Below are positions 53,286 to 62,676 of a DNA stretch of 64,000 nucleotides, piece after piece. The stretch's first letter is position 1; each line of letters starts with the position of its first letter. Made by a program: the position numbers and the translations under genes. The notes beneath the pieces were generated by a model. The model saw nothing but the letters and a program-made list of their open reading frames with translations, had not been told where the DNA came from and searched no databases. Source of the DNA: Prevotella sp. (GTDB lineage Bacteria; Bacteroidota; Bacteroidia; Bacteroidales; Bacteroidaceae); NCBI GenBank assembly GCA_017524385.1, contig JAFWSS010000161.1, positions 1 through 64,000 of the forward strand, in the 5' to 3' direction.

Positions 53286-55796
53286 ATGGAAAACAACAAA
53301 CAAGGAAAAATGAATTATAGCATCGAACAAATAACCACGCTCATAGGAGCACATCGATTCGGTGTTGCCAAAGCAGACATACAATGGGTGCTGACAGACA
53401 GCAGGTCGCTATGTTTCGCGGAAAGCACGCTCTTCTTCGCCATCAAGACAGAAAGGAACGATGGGCACAAATATGTGGAAGACCTTTATGACAGAGGAGT
53501 GAGAAACTTTGTCGTACAGCAACTCCCTAACCAATGGGAGGAGAAATTCCCTGATGCCAATTTCCTGCGAGTGAAAAACTCTTTTGTGGCTTTGCAAAGG
53601 CTGGCGGAACGCCATCGTGAAGCTTTCTCCATACCCGTTGTCGGCATAACAGGAAGCAATGGGAAAACGGTGGTGAAAGAATGGCTTTATCACATACTCT
53701 CACCTTCCATGATTGTCACCAGGTCGCCTAAAAGCTACAACTCGCAGGTGGGGGTGCCGCTCTCCGTCCTGCTGCTCGACAAGCATTCACAGGTGGCTCT
53801 CTTCGATGCCGGCATCAGCATGCCGGGAGAGATGGAAAGACTAAGCGACATCATACAACCCACCATAGGAGTGATGACGTATTTCGGCACGGCCCATCAG
53901 GAGCATTTCCAATCGTTGGAGCAAAAATGCCTTGAAAAGATGAAACTCTTCCACAATACCGAGTGCATCGTGGTCAACACAGAGGAACCACTGGTGGACA
54001 AGATGGTTGACAAGATGGTGGCTGAAAAGGGGTACAAGGGATGCGTCATCAAGTGCTCACGTTCAAATCCGGATGCTGCGATGTATGTGGAAAAGGTTGA
54101 GAAACAAGACGATGGAACAACCGTCTTTTTCTCCTTCAAAAATCAAAAAGGTCGTTACCAGATACCCTTCATCGACGAAGCATCCGTAGTGAACTCCATC
54201 ACGACTGCGGCGGTTGCCATGCAACTGGGCGTTACTGTCCAACAATTGCAACAACGCACGTGCAAATTGGAACCGGTGGCCATGAGGCTGGAAGTAAAGG
54301 AGGGACAGCATGGATGTACACTCATCAACGACTCTTACAATTCAGACATCAACTCTCTTGCCATCGCACTTGACTTCATGAACCGAAGGCCCGACCACAA
54401 GGGAAGACGTCGCACATTGGTGCTCAGCGACATCTACCAAAGCGGTATGCCGGAAGAGACTCTCTACAATAAGGTCTCCGACCTTGCTCTAAGCAGGGGC
54501 GTGGAGCGCTTCATCGGCATAGGGCCGGAAATTACCACTTGGAAAGAACTCATACAAGTGCCCGACAAGATGTTCTTCCTCAGCACTGAAGAGTTTGTGG
54601 AAAGCGACTTTTTCAGTACGCTGCGAGACGAAGTGATTCTGCTCAAGGGCGCACGGCAGTTCAATTTCGACCTCCTTACAGACCTGCTTGTTCGCAAAGT
54701 GCACGAAACCATCTTGGAAGTCAATCTCAACGCGTTGGTGGACAATCTCAATTATTATCGTTCGTTCCTCAAACCCTCCACCAAAATCACATGCATGATC
54801 AAGGCCGACGGCTATGGGGCTGGATCCGTGGAAATAGCAAAGACATTGCAAGACCATAGGGTGGACTATCTTGCCGTTGCCGTCGTGGATGAGGGGGTGA
54901 CTTTGAGAAAGAACGGAATCACGGGAAACATCATGGTGATGAATCCGGAGATGTCATCATTCAAGACACTTTTCGATTACAAACTTGAACCTGAAGTGTA
55001 TAGCTTCCGCTTGCTCGATGCTCTTGTGAATGCTGCTGAGAAAGAAGGCATATCGAAATATCCTGTGCATATCAAGCTCGACACGGGCATGCATCGACTT
55101 GGTTTTGACCCACAGAAGGACATCGACAAACTCTTGGAGGTGTTGCTCAAACAAGATGCGGTCATACCGAGGTCGGTATTCTCCCATTTCGTCGGCTCGG
55201 ACAGCGACGACTTCGACCGTTTCTCCGATTTGCAGTACAAGCGTTTCATCGAGGCAAGCGATAAATTGCAAGCGGCTTACCAGCACAAAATCATAAGGCA
55301 CATCGACAACAGTGCCGGCATAGAGCATTTCCCCGAGAGACAGCACGACATGTGCAGGCTTGGACTAGGACTTTATGGCATCAGCAGTCGTGACAACCGC
55401 ATCTTGAACAACGTCTGCACATTGAAAACCACCATCTTGCAGATGAGGGAGGTGCCGAAGGAGGACACGGTGGGCTATAGCAGGAAGGGGATACTCACCA
55501 GGGACAGCGTTATCGCTGCAATCCCCATCGGCTATGCTGACGGACTCAACAGAGGACTGGGAAGAGGAAGGTGCTATTGCCTCGTCAATGGGAAAAAGGC
55601 GCCATACGTGGGAAACATCTGCATGGACGTCGCCATGATAGATGTCACCGGCATCGATTGCAAGGAGGGTGATACTGTGGAAATATTCGGCGACCACCTC
55701 CCCGTGACCGTACTATCCGACACCCTGCAAACCATACCTTATGAAATACTCACCGCGGTCAGCAACAGGGTCAAGAGGGTCTATTTCCAAGATTGA
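53286..55796 (+). CDS. Bifunctional MurF / alanine racemase
   Basis: 836 residues with two peptidoglycan enzymes in one chain, an arrangement known in Bacteroidetes. Residues 1-470: MurF (UDP-MurNAc-tripeptide:D-Ala-D-Ala ligase) with GITGSNGKTVVKEWL, YNSQVGVPLS, NDSYNSDINSL. Residues 480-836: alanine racemase with the PLP lysine in CMIKADGYGAGS, HIDNSAGIEH, and RLGLGLYGI, AIPIGYADGLNR (catalytic Tyr region). One chain thus makes D-Ala and adds D-Ala-D-Ala. Only 3 bp separates it from the phosphatase gene. MNYSIEQIT at 53310 is an alternative start. Confidence 0.95.
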   Translation: MENNKQGKMNYSIEQITTLIGAHRFGVAKADIQWVLTDSRSLCFAESTLFFAIKTERNDGHKYVEDLYDRGVRNFVVQQLPNQWEEKFPDANFLRVKNSFVALQRLAERHREAFSIPVVGITGSNGKTVVKEWLYHILSPSMIVTRSPKSYNSQVGVPLSVLLLDKHSQVALFDAGISMPGEMERLSDIIQPTIGVMTYFGTAHQEHFQSLEQKCLEKMKLFHNTECIVVNTEEPLVDKMVDKMVAEKGYKGCVIKCSRSNPDAAMYVEKVEKQDDGTTVFFSFKNQKGRYQIPFIDEASVVNSITTAAVAMQLGVTVQQLQQRTCKLEPVAMRLEVKEGQHGCTLINDSYNSDINSLAIALDFMNRRPDHKGRRRTLVLSDIYQSGMPEETLYNKVSDLALSRGVERFIGIGPEITTWKELIQVPDKMFFLSTEEFVESDFFSTLRDEVILLKGARQFNFDLLTDLLVRKVHETILEVNLNALVDNLNYYRSFLKPSTKITCMIKADGYGAGSVEIAKTLQDHRVDYLAVAVVDEGVTLRKNGITGNIMVMNPEMSSFKTLFDYKLEPEVYSFRLLDALVNAAEKEGISKYPVHIKLDTGMHRLGFDPQKDIDKLLEVLLKQDAVIPRSVFSHFVGSDSDDFDRFSDLQYKRFIEASDKLQAAYQHKIIRHIDNSAGIEHFPERQHDMCRLGLGLYGISSRDNRILNNVCTLKTTILQMREVPKEDTVGYSRKGILTRDSVIAAIPIGYADGLNRGLGRGRCYCLVNGKKAPYVGNICMDVAMIDVTGIDCKEGDTVEIFGDHLPVTVLSDTLQTIPYEILTAVSNRVKRVYFQD

Positions 55797-55808
55797 GCCA
55801 GGCATTCT

Positions 55809-55905
55809 GGGTTTCTAGGATTTTAGGGTTTCTAGTTTTCCTAGGGTTTCTAGTTTTCCTAGTATTCCTAGTTTTTCTAGGGCTTCTAGTTTTCCAAGTA
55901 CTTCC
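55809..55905. repeat. Tandem repeat family C (TTTCTAGTTTTCCTAGG)
   Basis: About six imperfect units of TTTCTAGTTTTCCTAGG-like sequence immediately after the murF-alr stop. No gene overlaps it. Confidence 0.85.
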
Positions 55906-56001
55906 TGGTATTTCCTGGCATTCTTGGCCTTCTATTCAAGGCAAAAAATACGTTTTTCGAAAAAAAAGCAATAAAAAAGCAATTATGACGCCTTTTTTAG
56001 G

Positions 56002-56009
56002 TATCTTTG
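56002..56009 (+). promoter_or_regulatory. Bacteroidetes -7 promoter box
   Basis: TATCTTTG on the plus strand, 36 bp before the MFS transporter ATG. Confidence 0.65.
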
Positions 56010-56045
56010 CATTTTGAAAGAAGATTTTAACTAATCACTTATAAT

Positions 56046-57518
56046 ATGAGTCCCATACAAACTACGAAAATGACCAACTATCGTTGGATTATCTGTGCAA
56101 TGCTCTTCTTCGCAACTACGGTCAACTATATGGACCGTCAGGTGCTCTCACTTACTTGGAAAGACTTCATCGCCCCCGAATTCCATTGGACCGATGAACA
56201 CTATGGAATTATAACGGCGGCCTTCTCTATTCTATATGCGGTGTTCTGCCTCTTCGCAGGAAAGTTCATCGATTGGATGGGTACCAAAAAAGGCTATCTT
56301 TGGGCCATCTTCGTATGGTCGGTTGGTGCATGCCTTCACGCTGCATGTGGATGGGTTACCCTGAAATATGTGGGACTTGAAGACATTACGGCACTCAGGG
56401 CGGTGCAAGCCGGGTCGAATATCGCCTCGAGCATCGCAATGGTTAGCGTATATCTTTTCCTCTTCTGTCGGGCCGTCCTCGCACTTGGTGAGAGTGGCAA
56501 CTTCCCTGCTGCCATCAAGGTGACTGCAGAGTATTTCCCCAAAAAGGACCGTGCTTTCGCTACGTCCATCTTCAATGCAGGAGCTTCCGTGGGAGCATTG
56601 GCCGCACCCATCAGCATACCGCCGCTGGCCGAGGCTTTCGGATGGGAGATGGCCTTCATCATCATAGGTGGACTGGGCTTCATTTGGATGGCTCTCTGGG
56701 TGTTTGTGTATGACAAGCCTAATAAAAGCAAGCATGTCAATGCTGCTGAGCTTACCTATATCAATCAGGATGTGGAGACGGAAGAGGACCCCAAGGATGC
56801 CAACGAAGAGGGGCCGGCAATCAATTTCCTCAAGTGCTTTACCTTCAAGCAGACATGGTCGTTCATCGTGGGTAAGTTCATGACCGATGGCGTGTGGTGG
56901 TTCTACTTGTTCTGGGCTCCTGCTTATTTCTCCGACCAATTTGGGTATAAGTCGAGTTCCACCATGGGACAGTTGCTCATTTTCATACTCTATCTCATCG
57001 TAACCATCGTCTCTATCTTTGGTGGGTATCTTCCCAAACTCTTCGTTGAGAAACGGGGGATGAATCCTTATTCTGGTCGTATGTTGGCTATGTTGATTTT
57101 TGCTTTCTTCCCACTTTTCGCATTATTTACCCAGCCGTTGGCTATGTGGGAGTCAAGTCCTATCAATCCCGCTTGGTGGCCTGCCATTATCATTGGCTTG
57201 GCTGGTGCCGGTCATCAAGCATGGTCTGCCAACCTTTTTTCTACCATTGGCGATATGTTCCCCAAGTCAACAATTGCAACCATCACTGGTATTGGAGCAA
57301 TGGCAGGAGGTATTGGGTCGATGCTTATTCAATATTTCTCAGGAAAACTCTTTACTTATGCCGAGAATCAAGGTAGTGCATTTACGTTCTTGGGATTTGA
57401 AGGAAAGCCTGCTGGCTATATGATAGTCTTCTGTTTCTGTGCCGTTGCTTATCTCATCGGATGGGTCATCATGAAGGCTCTCGTGCCCAAGTACAAACCT
57501 GTGGTCGTCGAGGATTGA
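56046..57518 (+). CDS. MFS transporter, hexuronate/anion:cation symporter type (ExuT-like)
   Basis: 490 residues, 12 predicted transmembrane helices. The N-terminus NYMDRQVLSLTWKDFIAPEF is typical of the ACS subfamily that contains ExuT (hexuronate importer), with ALGESGNFPAAIKVTAEYFP and SIFNAGASVGALAAP in helices 4-5. A hydrophilic loop rich in Glu/Asp lies near 235-260. Hexuronate uptake would fit the glucuronidase-like enzyme at 41-43 kb, though the genes are not linked. Single gene with its own promoter and terminator. Confidence 0.82.
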   Translation: MSPIQTTKMTNYRWIICAMLFFATTVNYMDRQVLSLTWKDFIAPEFHWTDEHYGIITAAFSILYAVFCLFAGKFIDWMGTKKGYLWAIFVWSVGACLHAACGWVTLKYVGLEDITALRAVQAGSNIASSIAMVSVYLFLFCRAVLALGESGNFPAAIKVTAEYFPKKDRAFATSIFNAGASVGALAAPISIPPLAEAFGWEMAFIIIGGLGFIWMALWVFVYDKPNKSKHVNAAELTYINQDVETEEDPKDANEEGPAINFLKCFTFKQTWSFIVGKFMTDGVWWFYLFWAPAYFSDQFGYKSSSTMGQLLIFILYLIVTIVSIFGGYLPKLFVEKRGMNPYSGRMLAMLIFAFFPLFALFTQPLAMWESSPINPAWWPAIIIGLAGAGHQAWSANLFSTIGDMFPKSTIATITGIGAMAGGIGSMLIQYFSGKLFTYAENQGSAFTFLGFEGKPAGYMIVFCFCAVAYLIGWVIMKALVPKYKPVVVED

Positions 57519-57553
57519 TACCTCGCTTGGCATCACATCAATAAGATATCTTT

Positions 57554-57595
57554 CCTGCCCTTTCCCTTGCTATTATGGGAGAGGGCAGGATTTTT
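57554..57595 (+). terminator. Terminator of the MFS gene
   Basis: CCTGCCCT (57554-57561) and AGGGCAGG (57582-57589) with T-run ATTTTT after it. Confidence 0.8.
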
Positions 57596-57601
57596 ATGTT
57601 T

Positions 57602-57727
57602 ATGGGAGCTTATAGGAGGCAGCAGGAGCGGAAGAAATAGGAGGCAATGGGAGCCTATGGGAAAAAATAGGAGGCAATAGGAGCCTACAGGAAGAAATAG
57701 GAGGCAAAGGGAGCCTATAGGAGAGAC
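57602..57727. repeat. Tandem repeat family D (30-bp units)
   Basis: At least three units of about 30 bp, each AATAGGAGGCAATGGGAGCC plus a TATGGGAAAA-like tail, with a degenerate unit before them. They lie between the convergent MFS and ribH genes. Confidence 0.85.
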
Positions 57728-57775
57728 AACAGAAGACAAGCAACTATGGAGACTATAAAAGCTATAGAGCCTAAA

Positions 57776-57801
57776 AAAGGAGAGGCTGCAGCCTCTCCTT
57801 T
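57776..57801. terminator. Perfect bidirectional hairpin upstream of the ribH stop
   Basis: AAAGGAGAGGCTG (57776-57788) and CAGCCTCTCCTTT (57789-57801) form a perfect palindrome with A and T tails. It is the probable terminator of ribH. Confidence 0.8.
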
Positions 57802-57824
57802 ATATCAAGCTTTAAAAGCAAGCT

Positions 57825-58301
57825 TTAGAATTTAGCCATCTTGATGGCCACTATGGCACATTCGTCACCTTTGTTACCCAGTTTTCCTCCGGCACGTTCT
57901 TTCGCTTGTTCCAAGGTGTCGGTGGTCAAAAGGCCATATACGACGGGAATCTCGCTCTTGGAGTTCAGGGTGGCTATGCCGTAGGTCACACCCTGACAGA
58001 TGTAGTCGAAATGTGGTGTCTCGCCACGTATGACGCTACCAAGGATGATGATGGCGTCGTATCCGCCGTTCAAGGTCATCTGATGGGCGCCATATACCAA
58101 TTCGAAACTGCCTGGCACGGTCTTCACATGGATGTTCTCAGGAAGGGCACCATACTTTTCAAGGGTGCCTACAGCACCTTCCAAGAGTGCGTTGGTAATC
58201 TCCTTGTTCCATTCAGAAACAACGATACCAAAGCACATGTTGCTGGCATCAGGTACTTTCTGAAGGTCTTGCTCTGACAATTGACGAAGTGCTGTTGCCA
58301 T
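57825..58301 (-). CDS. ribH: 6,7-dimethyl-8-ribityllumazine synthase
   Basis: Penultimate step of riboflavin synthesis. 158 residues: [13 protein letters not shown] (substrate loop), [11 protein letters not shown] (about 62), [15 protein letters not shown] with the catalytic His (about 90), [19 protein letters not shown]. 2 bp separates it from the upstream TPR gene, so they form an operon. Confidence 0.97.
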   Translation of the reverse strand: MATALRQLSEQDLQKVPDASNMCFGIVVSEWNKEITNALLEGAVGTLEKYGALPENIHVKTVPGSFELVYGAHQMTLNGGYDAIIILGSVIRGETPHFDYICQGVTYGIATLNSKSEIPVVYGLLTTDTLEQAKERAGGKLGNKGDECAIVAIKMAKF

Positions 58302-58303
58302 TA

Positions 58304-59005
58304 TTATTTGTTCTCCAAGTATTCAATGTACTTATCGATGTCTTGCTGGATGGGTGAGCTGAGGTATTTTTTCTTGATGTCCTTGAAAATCTCAAGGGCT
58401 TCGTCTTTTTTCTTCAACTGTTCAGACAAGATGATGGCAGCCTTTTTAAGTGCGATGGGGGCAATGGTGTTGCTGACGCCTTCATTAGAGGCTTTGTCTG
58501 CCATCTTGGCAGCATTCTTGAATGACTCGACAGCTTTGTCATATTGTTTCAAGTTGGCATAGCAATCGCCAAGATCCATAACGGATGCCGGGCCAATCAC
58601 CATGTCGTCGGCAGGCTTGTAGCTTTCGAGATATTTCACAGCCTCTTCCCATTTTTCTTGATGGGCAAGGCACAATCCGGCATAATAATTTGCCAAGTTG
58701 GCGGATTTTGTACCGCTGAAGTCATTGATGATTTTTTTGAAACCTGGGGTGCCGAGGCTGTCGCCGTTCAAGGCTTTCTCATATTCTTGATTCTCGAACA
58801 ATTGCTGGCTTTGGGCCATGGCCGCACTTGCCTTCTCATTACGTTCTTTCGAACTATTATTCCAAATGATCAATCCGACGATGATGAGGATGAGGGCGAC
58901 GATGGCGACTACAATGTGCTTCTTGTACTTCTGGATGAATGCTTCTGACTTGTTCAGGGTTGCCGTCAGGTCCTGATTTCCCTGAGTTTCTTTTTTCTTT
59001 GCCAT
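58304..59005 (-). CDS. Membrane-anchored tetratricopeptide-repeat protein
   Basis: 233 residues: a charged cytoplasmic N-terminus, one transmembrane helix ([17 protein letters not shown], about 30-46), then TPR-like helices ([55 protein letters not shown]). The layout is like YfgM-type TPR_21 proteins that sit beside the Sec machinery, but only the architecture supports this. Start MAKKKETQG at 59005. Confidence 0.8.
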   Translation of the reverse strand: MAKKKETQGNQDLTATLNKSEAFIQKYKKHIVVAIVALILIIVGLIIWNNSSKERNEKASAAMAQSQQLFENQEYEKALNGDSLGTPGFKKIINDFSGTKSANLANYYAGLCLAHQEKWEEAVKYLESYKPADDMVIGPASVMDLGDCYANLKQYDKAVESFKNAAKMADKASNEGVSNTIAPIALKKAAIILSEQLKKKDEALEIFKDIKKKYLSSPIQQDIDKYIEYLENK

Positions 59006-59082
59006 TATTGTTTTGATTGATTTTGATTGTTGTTGCTTGGGATTGCCATACCCATCTTGAAATGGGTGTGCATTTTTGCGCG

Positions 59083-59090
59083 CAAAATTA
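59083..59090 (-). promoter_or_regulatory. Bacteroidetes -7 promoter box for the TPR-ribH operon
   Basis: TAATTTTG on the minus strand, 78 bp upstream of the ATG at 59005. Confidence 0.55.
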
Positions 59091-59154
59091 CTCATTTTAT
59101 CTCATATCCTAAAATTTATTATCGACTTTTTTCGTTTTTCAACCACAAATGACG

Positions 59155-59162
59155 TAACTTTG
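59155..59162 (+). promoter_or_regulatory. Bacteroidetes -7 promoter box for recF
   Basis: TAACTTTG on the plus strand, 32 bp upstream of the recF ATG. Confidence 0.6.
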
Positions 59163-59194
59163 CAAAAATATCGTCTTCAAGCGGCCCACAATTC

Positions 59195-60298
59195 ATGATA
59201 CTCAACAACCTTTCCATCGTTAATTTCAAAAACATTCAATCGGCGAACGTCAATCTTTCGCCAAAGATGAACTGCCTCATTGGACATAATGGCATGGGGA
59301 AGACCAATTTTCTCGATGCCATACATTTCCTCGCCTTTTGCAAAAGTGCACATAATGCCATTGACTCGCAACTGATTCTCCATGGGCAGGAGTTTTTCAT
59401 GCTTGAAGGTGTCTTTGAAAGTGAGAAAGGTGAGGTGGAGAATATCTATTGTGCCATGAAAAGAGGGCAGAAAAAGCATTTCAAGCGCAACAAAAAGGAA
59501 TACAAGCGTTTGTCAGAGCATATCGGACTGCTGCCCCTTGTCTTTGTCTCGCCTTCCGACTCAGTCATCATCGAAGGGGGGAGTGAAGAGAGACGAAAAT
59601 TGATGGACATGGTCATCTCCCAATACGACAAGTCATACATCACAGCGCTTCTCAACTACAACAAGGCGTTGCAGCAACGCAACGTGCTGCTCAAGATGGA
59701 AGAGGAACCCGACGGTGAACTGATGGACATTCTCGAGCATCAGATGGCAGAGGAAGGCGAGCGCATCCATGCTGCACGTGATGCTTTTGTCAAGGAGTTC
59801 GTACCCGTCTTTCAGGGCATCTATCAGCGCATCTGCAACGCTTCTGAGACCGTGTCGGTGGAGTATGTGTCACACTGCAAAAGAGGGCCTTTGCTTGATG
59901 TCATCCGCCGTGACAGGGCGAAAGACAGGATCATGGGATTCTCGCTTCATGGCATCCACCGCGACGACTTGGATTTGAAGTTGGGGGAATATCCCATGAA
60001 ACGTGAGGGGAGTCAAGGGCAGAACAAATCGTTTGCCATCGCACTCAAACTAGCCCAGTTCGACTTCCTCAGGCGCACCAACAGCAGCACGACACCTTTG
60101 CTCTTGCTCGATGACATCTTCGACAAACTGGATGCACAGAGGGTGGAGCAGATTGTCAGGATTGTTGGTGGCGATGACTTCGGGCAAATCTTCATCACAG
60201 ACACCAACCGCGACCATCTTGACAAGATTCTCACCCATTTCTCTTTCGACTATAGGATTTTCTCCGTGGAAAACGGGGATGTCATTCTCAAACAATAG
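59195..60298 (+). CDS. recF: DNA replication and repair protein RecF
   Basis: SMC-like ATPase of the RecFOR gap-repair pathway, helping load RecA. 367 residues: Walker A GHNGMGKTNFLDAIHFL (about 30), VFVSPSDSVIIEGG, signature region SQGQNKSFAIALKLAQ (about 272), Walker B PLLLLDDIFDKLDAQR (about 305). Length normal. Two-gene operon with a DUF721 gene 6 bp downstream, as often seen. Confidence 0.96.
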   Translation: MILNNLSIVNFKNIQSANVNLSPKMNCLIGHNGMGKTNFLDAIHFLAFCKSAHNAIDSQLILHGQEFFMLEGVFESEKGEVENIYCAMKRGQKKHFKRNKKEYKRLSEHIGLLPLVFVSPSDSVIIEGGSEERRKLMDMVISQYDKSYITALLNYNKALQQRNVLLKMEEEPDGELMDILEHQMAEEGERIHAARDAFVKEFVPVFQGIYQRICNASETVSVEYVSHCKRGPLLDVIRRDRAKDRIMGFSLHGIHRDDLDLKLGEYPMKREGSQGQNKSFAIALKLAQFDFLRRTNSSTTPLLLLDDIFDKLDAQRVEQIVRIVGGDDFGQIFITDTNRDHLDKILTHFSFDYRIFSVENGDVILKQ

Positions 60299-60304
60299 TG
60301 AGTC

Positions 60305-60595
60305 ATGTTCAAACGTGATGTGAAACAGTTCGACAACCTCCTTTCGCAATATCTACGGACTATGGGGTTGGAGACTCCTTTGCTGAAAAGGAGACTGATA
60401 TCGGCTTGGCCGGAGGTGATGGATGACGTGGTGGTGAAAAACACCGGAAGGATATTTGTGTCCAATCAGACACTGAATGTAGAAATCAACAATTCGGCCT
60501 TGAGGGCCGAATTGTTGATGAGGCGAAATGACATCGTGGAAAGACTCAACAACTATGTTGGAGTGCGTGTTGTGGTCGATGTCATGTTCTTCTGA
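60305..60595 (+). CDS. DUF721 (DciA-like) protein
   Basis: 96 residues with the DUF721 pattern: LISAWPEVMDDVVVKNTGRI, then LNVEINNSALRAELLMRRND. DciA-type members help load the replicative helicase; Bacteroidetes short forms next to recF are of the same family. The C-terminus VDVMFF ends right at the convergent S41 protease gene, with no spacer. Confidence 0.88.
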   Translation: MFKRDVKQFDNLLSQYLRTMGLETPLLKRRLISAWPEVMDDVVVKNTGRIFVSNQTLNVEINNSALRAELLMRRNDIVERLNNYVGVRVVVDVMFF

Positions 60596-62218
60596 TTATT
60601 TCTTGGGAAAGGCCGCATTATTCTTGAACACTTCCAGGGTTGCGCGGATGGTGGGGTCGTCTGTATTGAGATACTCCATCCATGCCTCCTCGTCGAGCAT
60701 GTTGTAGATGATACGGCTGTAAATGTATTTATCAAATAGGTTTTGAGACTTTTGGAGCATCAGGTTGCGGCGTTGCAAACCGTTCTTTTCTCCATAAGAG
60801 GCAAATTTCTCCAACAGGTTCTGACGTTTCAGAAATGCTAGAAGTTCGTTGCTCGTCTTCTTGGTCTTCAATTCATCGCGGTGCTCGTCGGTGTACTCGA
60901 AGGCGAATTGCAGGATGAGTCCGCTCATGGCTGCTTCCTTGTAGTAGGATGTGATGCCTATGGTGTCCTCTGGGATGAAGAGGTCGGGAGTGATGCCGCC
61001 CCCACCATATACGGTGCGTCCCAGGCTGCGGGTGTGGAATTCGGGACCGGTGTGCTTGATGCTGTCCTGGGAGAAATATTCGCCGCGGTTGTAACGGGTC
61101 AGAAGGTCTTCCTCATATTCCTTGTCCTTGCCGGTTTCGTAGGGCTTCTGGATGCAGCGCCCGGAGGGAGAGTAATAACGGGCAATGGTCAGACGTACCA
61201 TGCTCCCATCACGAAGGGGGATTTGCTGCTGCACAAGGCCCTTGCCAAAAGAGCGTCGGCCAATCACGGTGCCGCGGTCGTTGTCTTGGATGGCACCGGC
61301 GAGAATCTCCGAAGCCGATGCCGAAGTTTCGTTGATGAGTACCACGAGAGGGATGTTCTGGAAGGAGCCATTGCCATCGCTTTTGAATTCATTTCGAGGT
61401 TGTTTGCGGCCTTCGGTATATACGATGAGTTTGCCTTTGGGAAGGAATTCGTTGGCTATTTGGATGGCTGTCTCCATATAACCTCCGCCATTGTCACGAA
61501 GGTCGATAACTAGATTCTTGAAATTCCTATTCGACAAGTCGGCAAGGGCGTTCATCATCTCATTGTATGTGGTTTCCCCAAAGTTCTTGATGCGTATGTA
61601 GCCAGTGGTCTTGTCGAGCATATAGGAGCAATTGATGCTTTTCGTCGTGATGTTGTCGCGAGTGACGGTGAAATATTTTGGCTTGCTTTGGTGACTGCGC
61701 ATCACACCGATTTTCACTTTCGTGCCACGAGGGCCTTTCAGACGGCGCATGGCTTCTTCGTTGGTCACCTCGCTTCCCACGAAGGGTTTGCCATCGACGC
61801 TGATGATTTTGTCTCCGGCAATCAGGCCGGCGTTCTCGGCAGGTCCGCCGGCAATCACGTTTTGCACATGAATGGTGTCCTTGCGGATGACAAATTCTAT
61901 GCCTACGCCGGAAAAAGACCCTGTCAACTCATCCTGGGCAGACTGCACGTCCTTTGCGCTAATATAAACGGAATGGGGGTCTAGTTCGCTAAGGATTTGC
62001 GGTATGGCGTCCTCCACAAGTCCGTCCATGTTCACACTGTCCACATATTGGTCATCGATGAGATGTAACAGGTCGTTCAGCCGGTTGCTGCCAGAATTGA
62101 TGATGTTCAGCCTGTTGCCTGAGAAATGATTGGAGGTGAAAGTGCCAACGAGAATGCCCAGTACCACGCATCCTGCGAGTGCCAAGGGCATGAAGTAGCT
62201 TGATTTTTTAAGGTTCAT
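60596..62218 (-). CDS. S41-family C-terminal processing protease
   Basis: 540 residues: N-terminal membrane anchor or signal (LALAGCVVLGILVGTF), PDZ domain (GIEFVIRKDTIHVQNVIAGG, about 105-190), protease core with NLVIDLRDNGGGY, catalytic Ser in ETSASASEILAGA (about 305) and Lys in GRRSFGKGLVQQQ (about 330). It is a periplasmic tail-specific protease (CtpA/Prc group). Its start overlaps the end of the deaminase gene by 11 nt. Confidence 0.94.
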   Translation of the reverse strand: MNLKKSSYFMPLALAGCVVLGILVGTFTSNHFSGNRLNIINSGSNRLNDLLHLIDDQYVDSVNMDGLVEDAIPQILSELDPHSVYISAKDVQSAQDELTGSFSGVGIEFVIRKDTIHVQNVIAGGPAENAGLIAGDKIISVDGKPFVGSEVTNEEAMRRLKGPRGTKVKIGVMRSHQSKPKYFTVTRDNITTKSINCSYMLDKTTGYIRIKNFGETTYNEMMNALADLSNRNFKNLVIDLRDNGGGYMETAIQIANEFLPKGKLIVYTEGRKQPRNEFKSDGNGSFQNIPLVVLINETSASASEILAGAIQDNDRGTVIGRRSFGKGLVQQQIPLRDGSMVRLTIARYYSPSGRCIQKPYETGKDKEYEEDLLTRYNRGEYFSQDSIKHTGPEFHTRSLGRTVYGGGGITPDLFIPEDTIGITSYYKEAAMSGLILQFAFEYTDEHRDELKTKKTSNELLAFLKRQNLLEKFASYGEKNGLQRRNLMLQKSQNLFDKYIYSRIIYNMLDEEAWMEYLNTDDPTIRATLEVFKNNAAFPKK

Positions 62219-62648
62219 TCTCTGCTATGTTGATGTGTTTGACTTCAATGTTTGCACGGCGCAAAAGGTCCAGACCGTCGGAAAGACGATAGTCCTCGCC
62301 ATATACCACGCGCTTGATTCCGGCTTGGATGATGAGTTTCGAGCATTCCAGGCAGGGGGAGGCTGTCACGTAGAGCGTTGAACCTTCACTGTTGTTGCTG
62401 CTGCGCGCCAGTTTGGTGATGGCGTTGGCCTCGGCGTGGAGAACGTAAGGCTTGGTCACGTTGTGCTCGTCCTCGCAAACGTTTTCGAAGCCGCTGGGAG
62501 TGCCGTTGTAGCCGTCGCTGATCACCATCTTGTCTTTCACCACCAAAGCGCCTACTTGCCTTCTGACGCAATAGCTGTTTTCCGACCAGATGCGCGCCAT
62601 GCGAAGGTAGCGCTGGTCGAGGAGGTGCTGTTTCTCTTCTTGGGTCAT
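62208..62648 (-). CDS. dCMP deaminase (cytidine/deoxycytidylate deaminase family)
   Basis: 146 residues. Zinc motifs HAEANAITK (catalytic Glu, about 76) and PCLECSKLIIQAG (about 103), with VGALVVKDKMVISDGYNGTP at the front. It turns dCMP into dUMP for thymidylate synthesis (ComEB/dCMP deaminase type). Middle gene of the operon M3 peptidase - deaminase - S41 protease. Confidence 0.92.
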   Translation of the reverse strand: MTQEEKQHLLDQRYLRMARIWSENSYCVRRQVGALVVKDKMVISDGYNGTPSGFENVCEDEHNVTKPYVLHAEANAITKLARSSNNSEGSTLYVTASPCLECSKLIIQAGIKRVVYGEDYRLSDGLDLLRRANIEVKHINIAENEP

Positions 62649-62676
62649 TTCTTCAATCGTTGTGGGGGATGGTACC

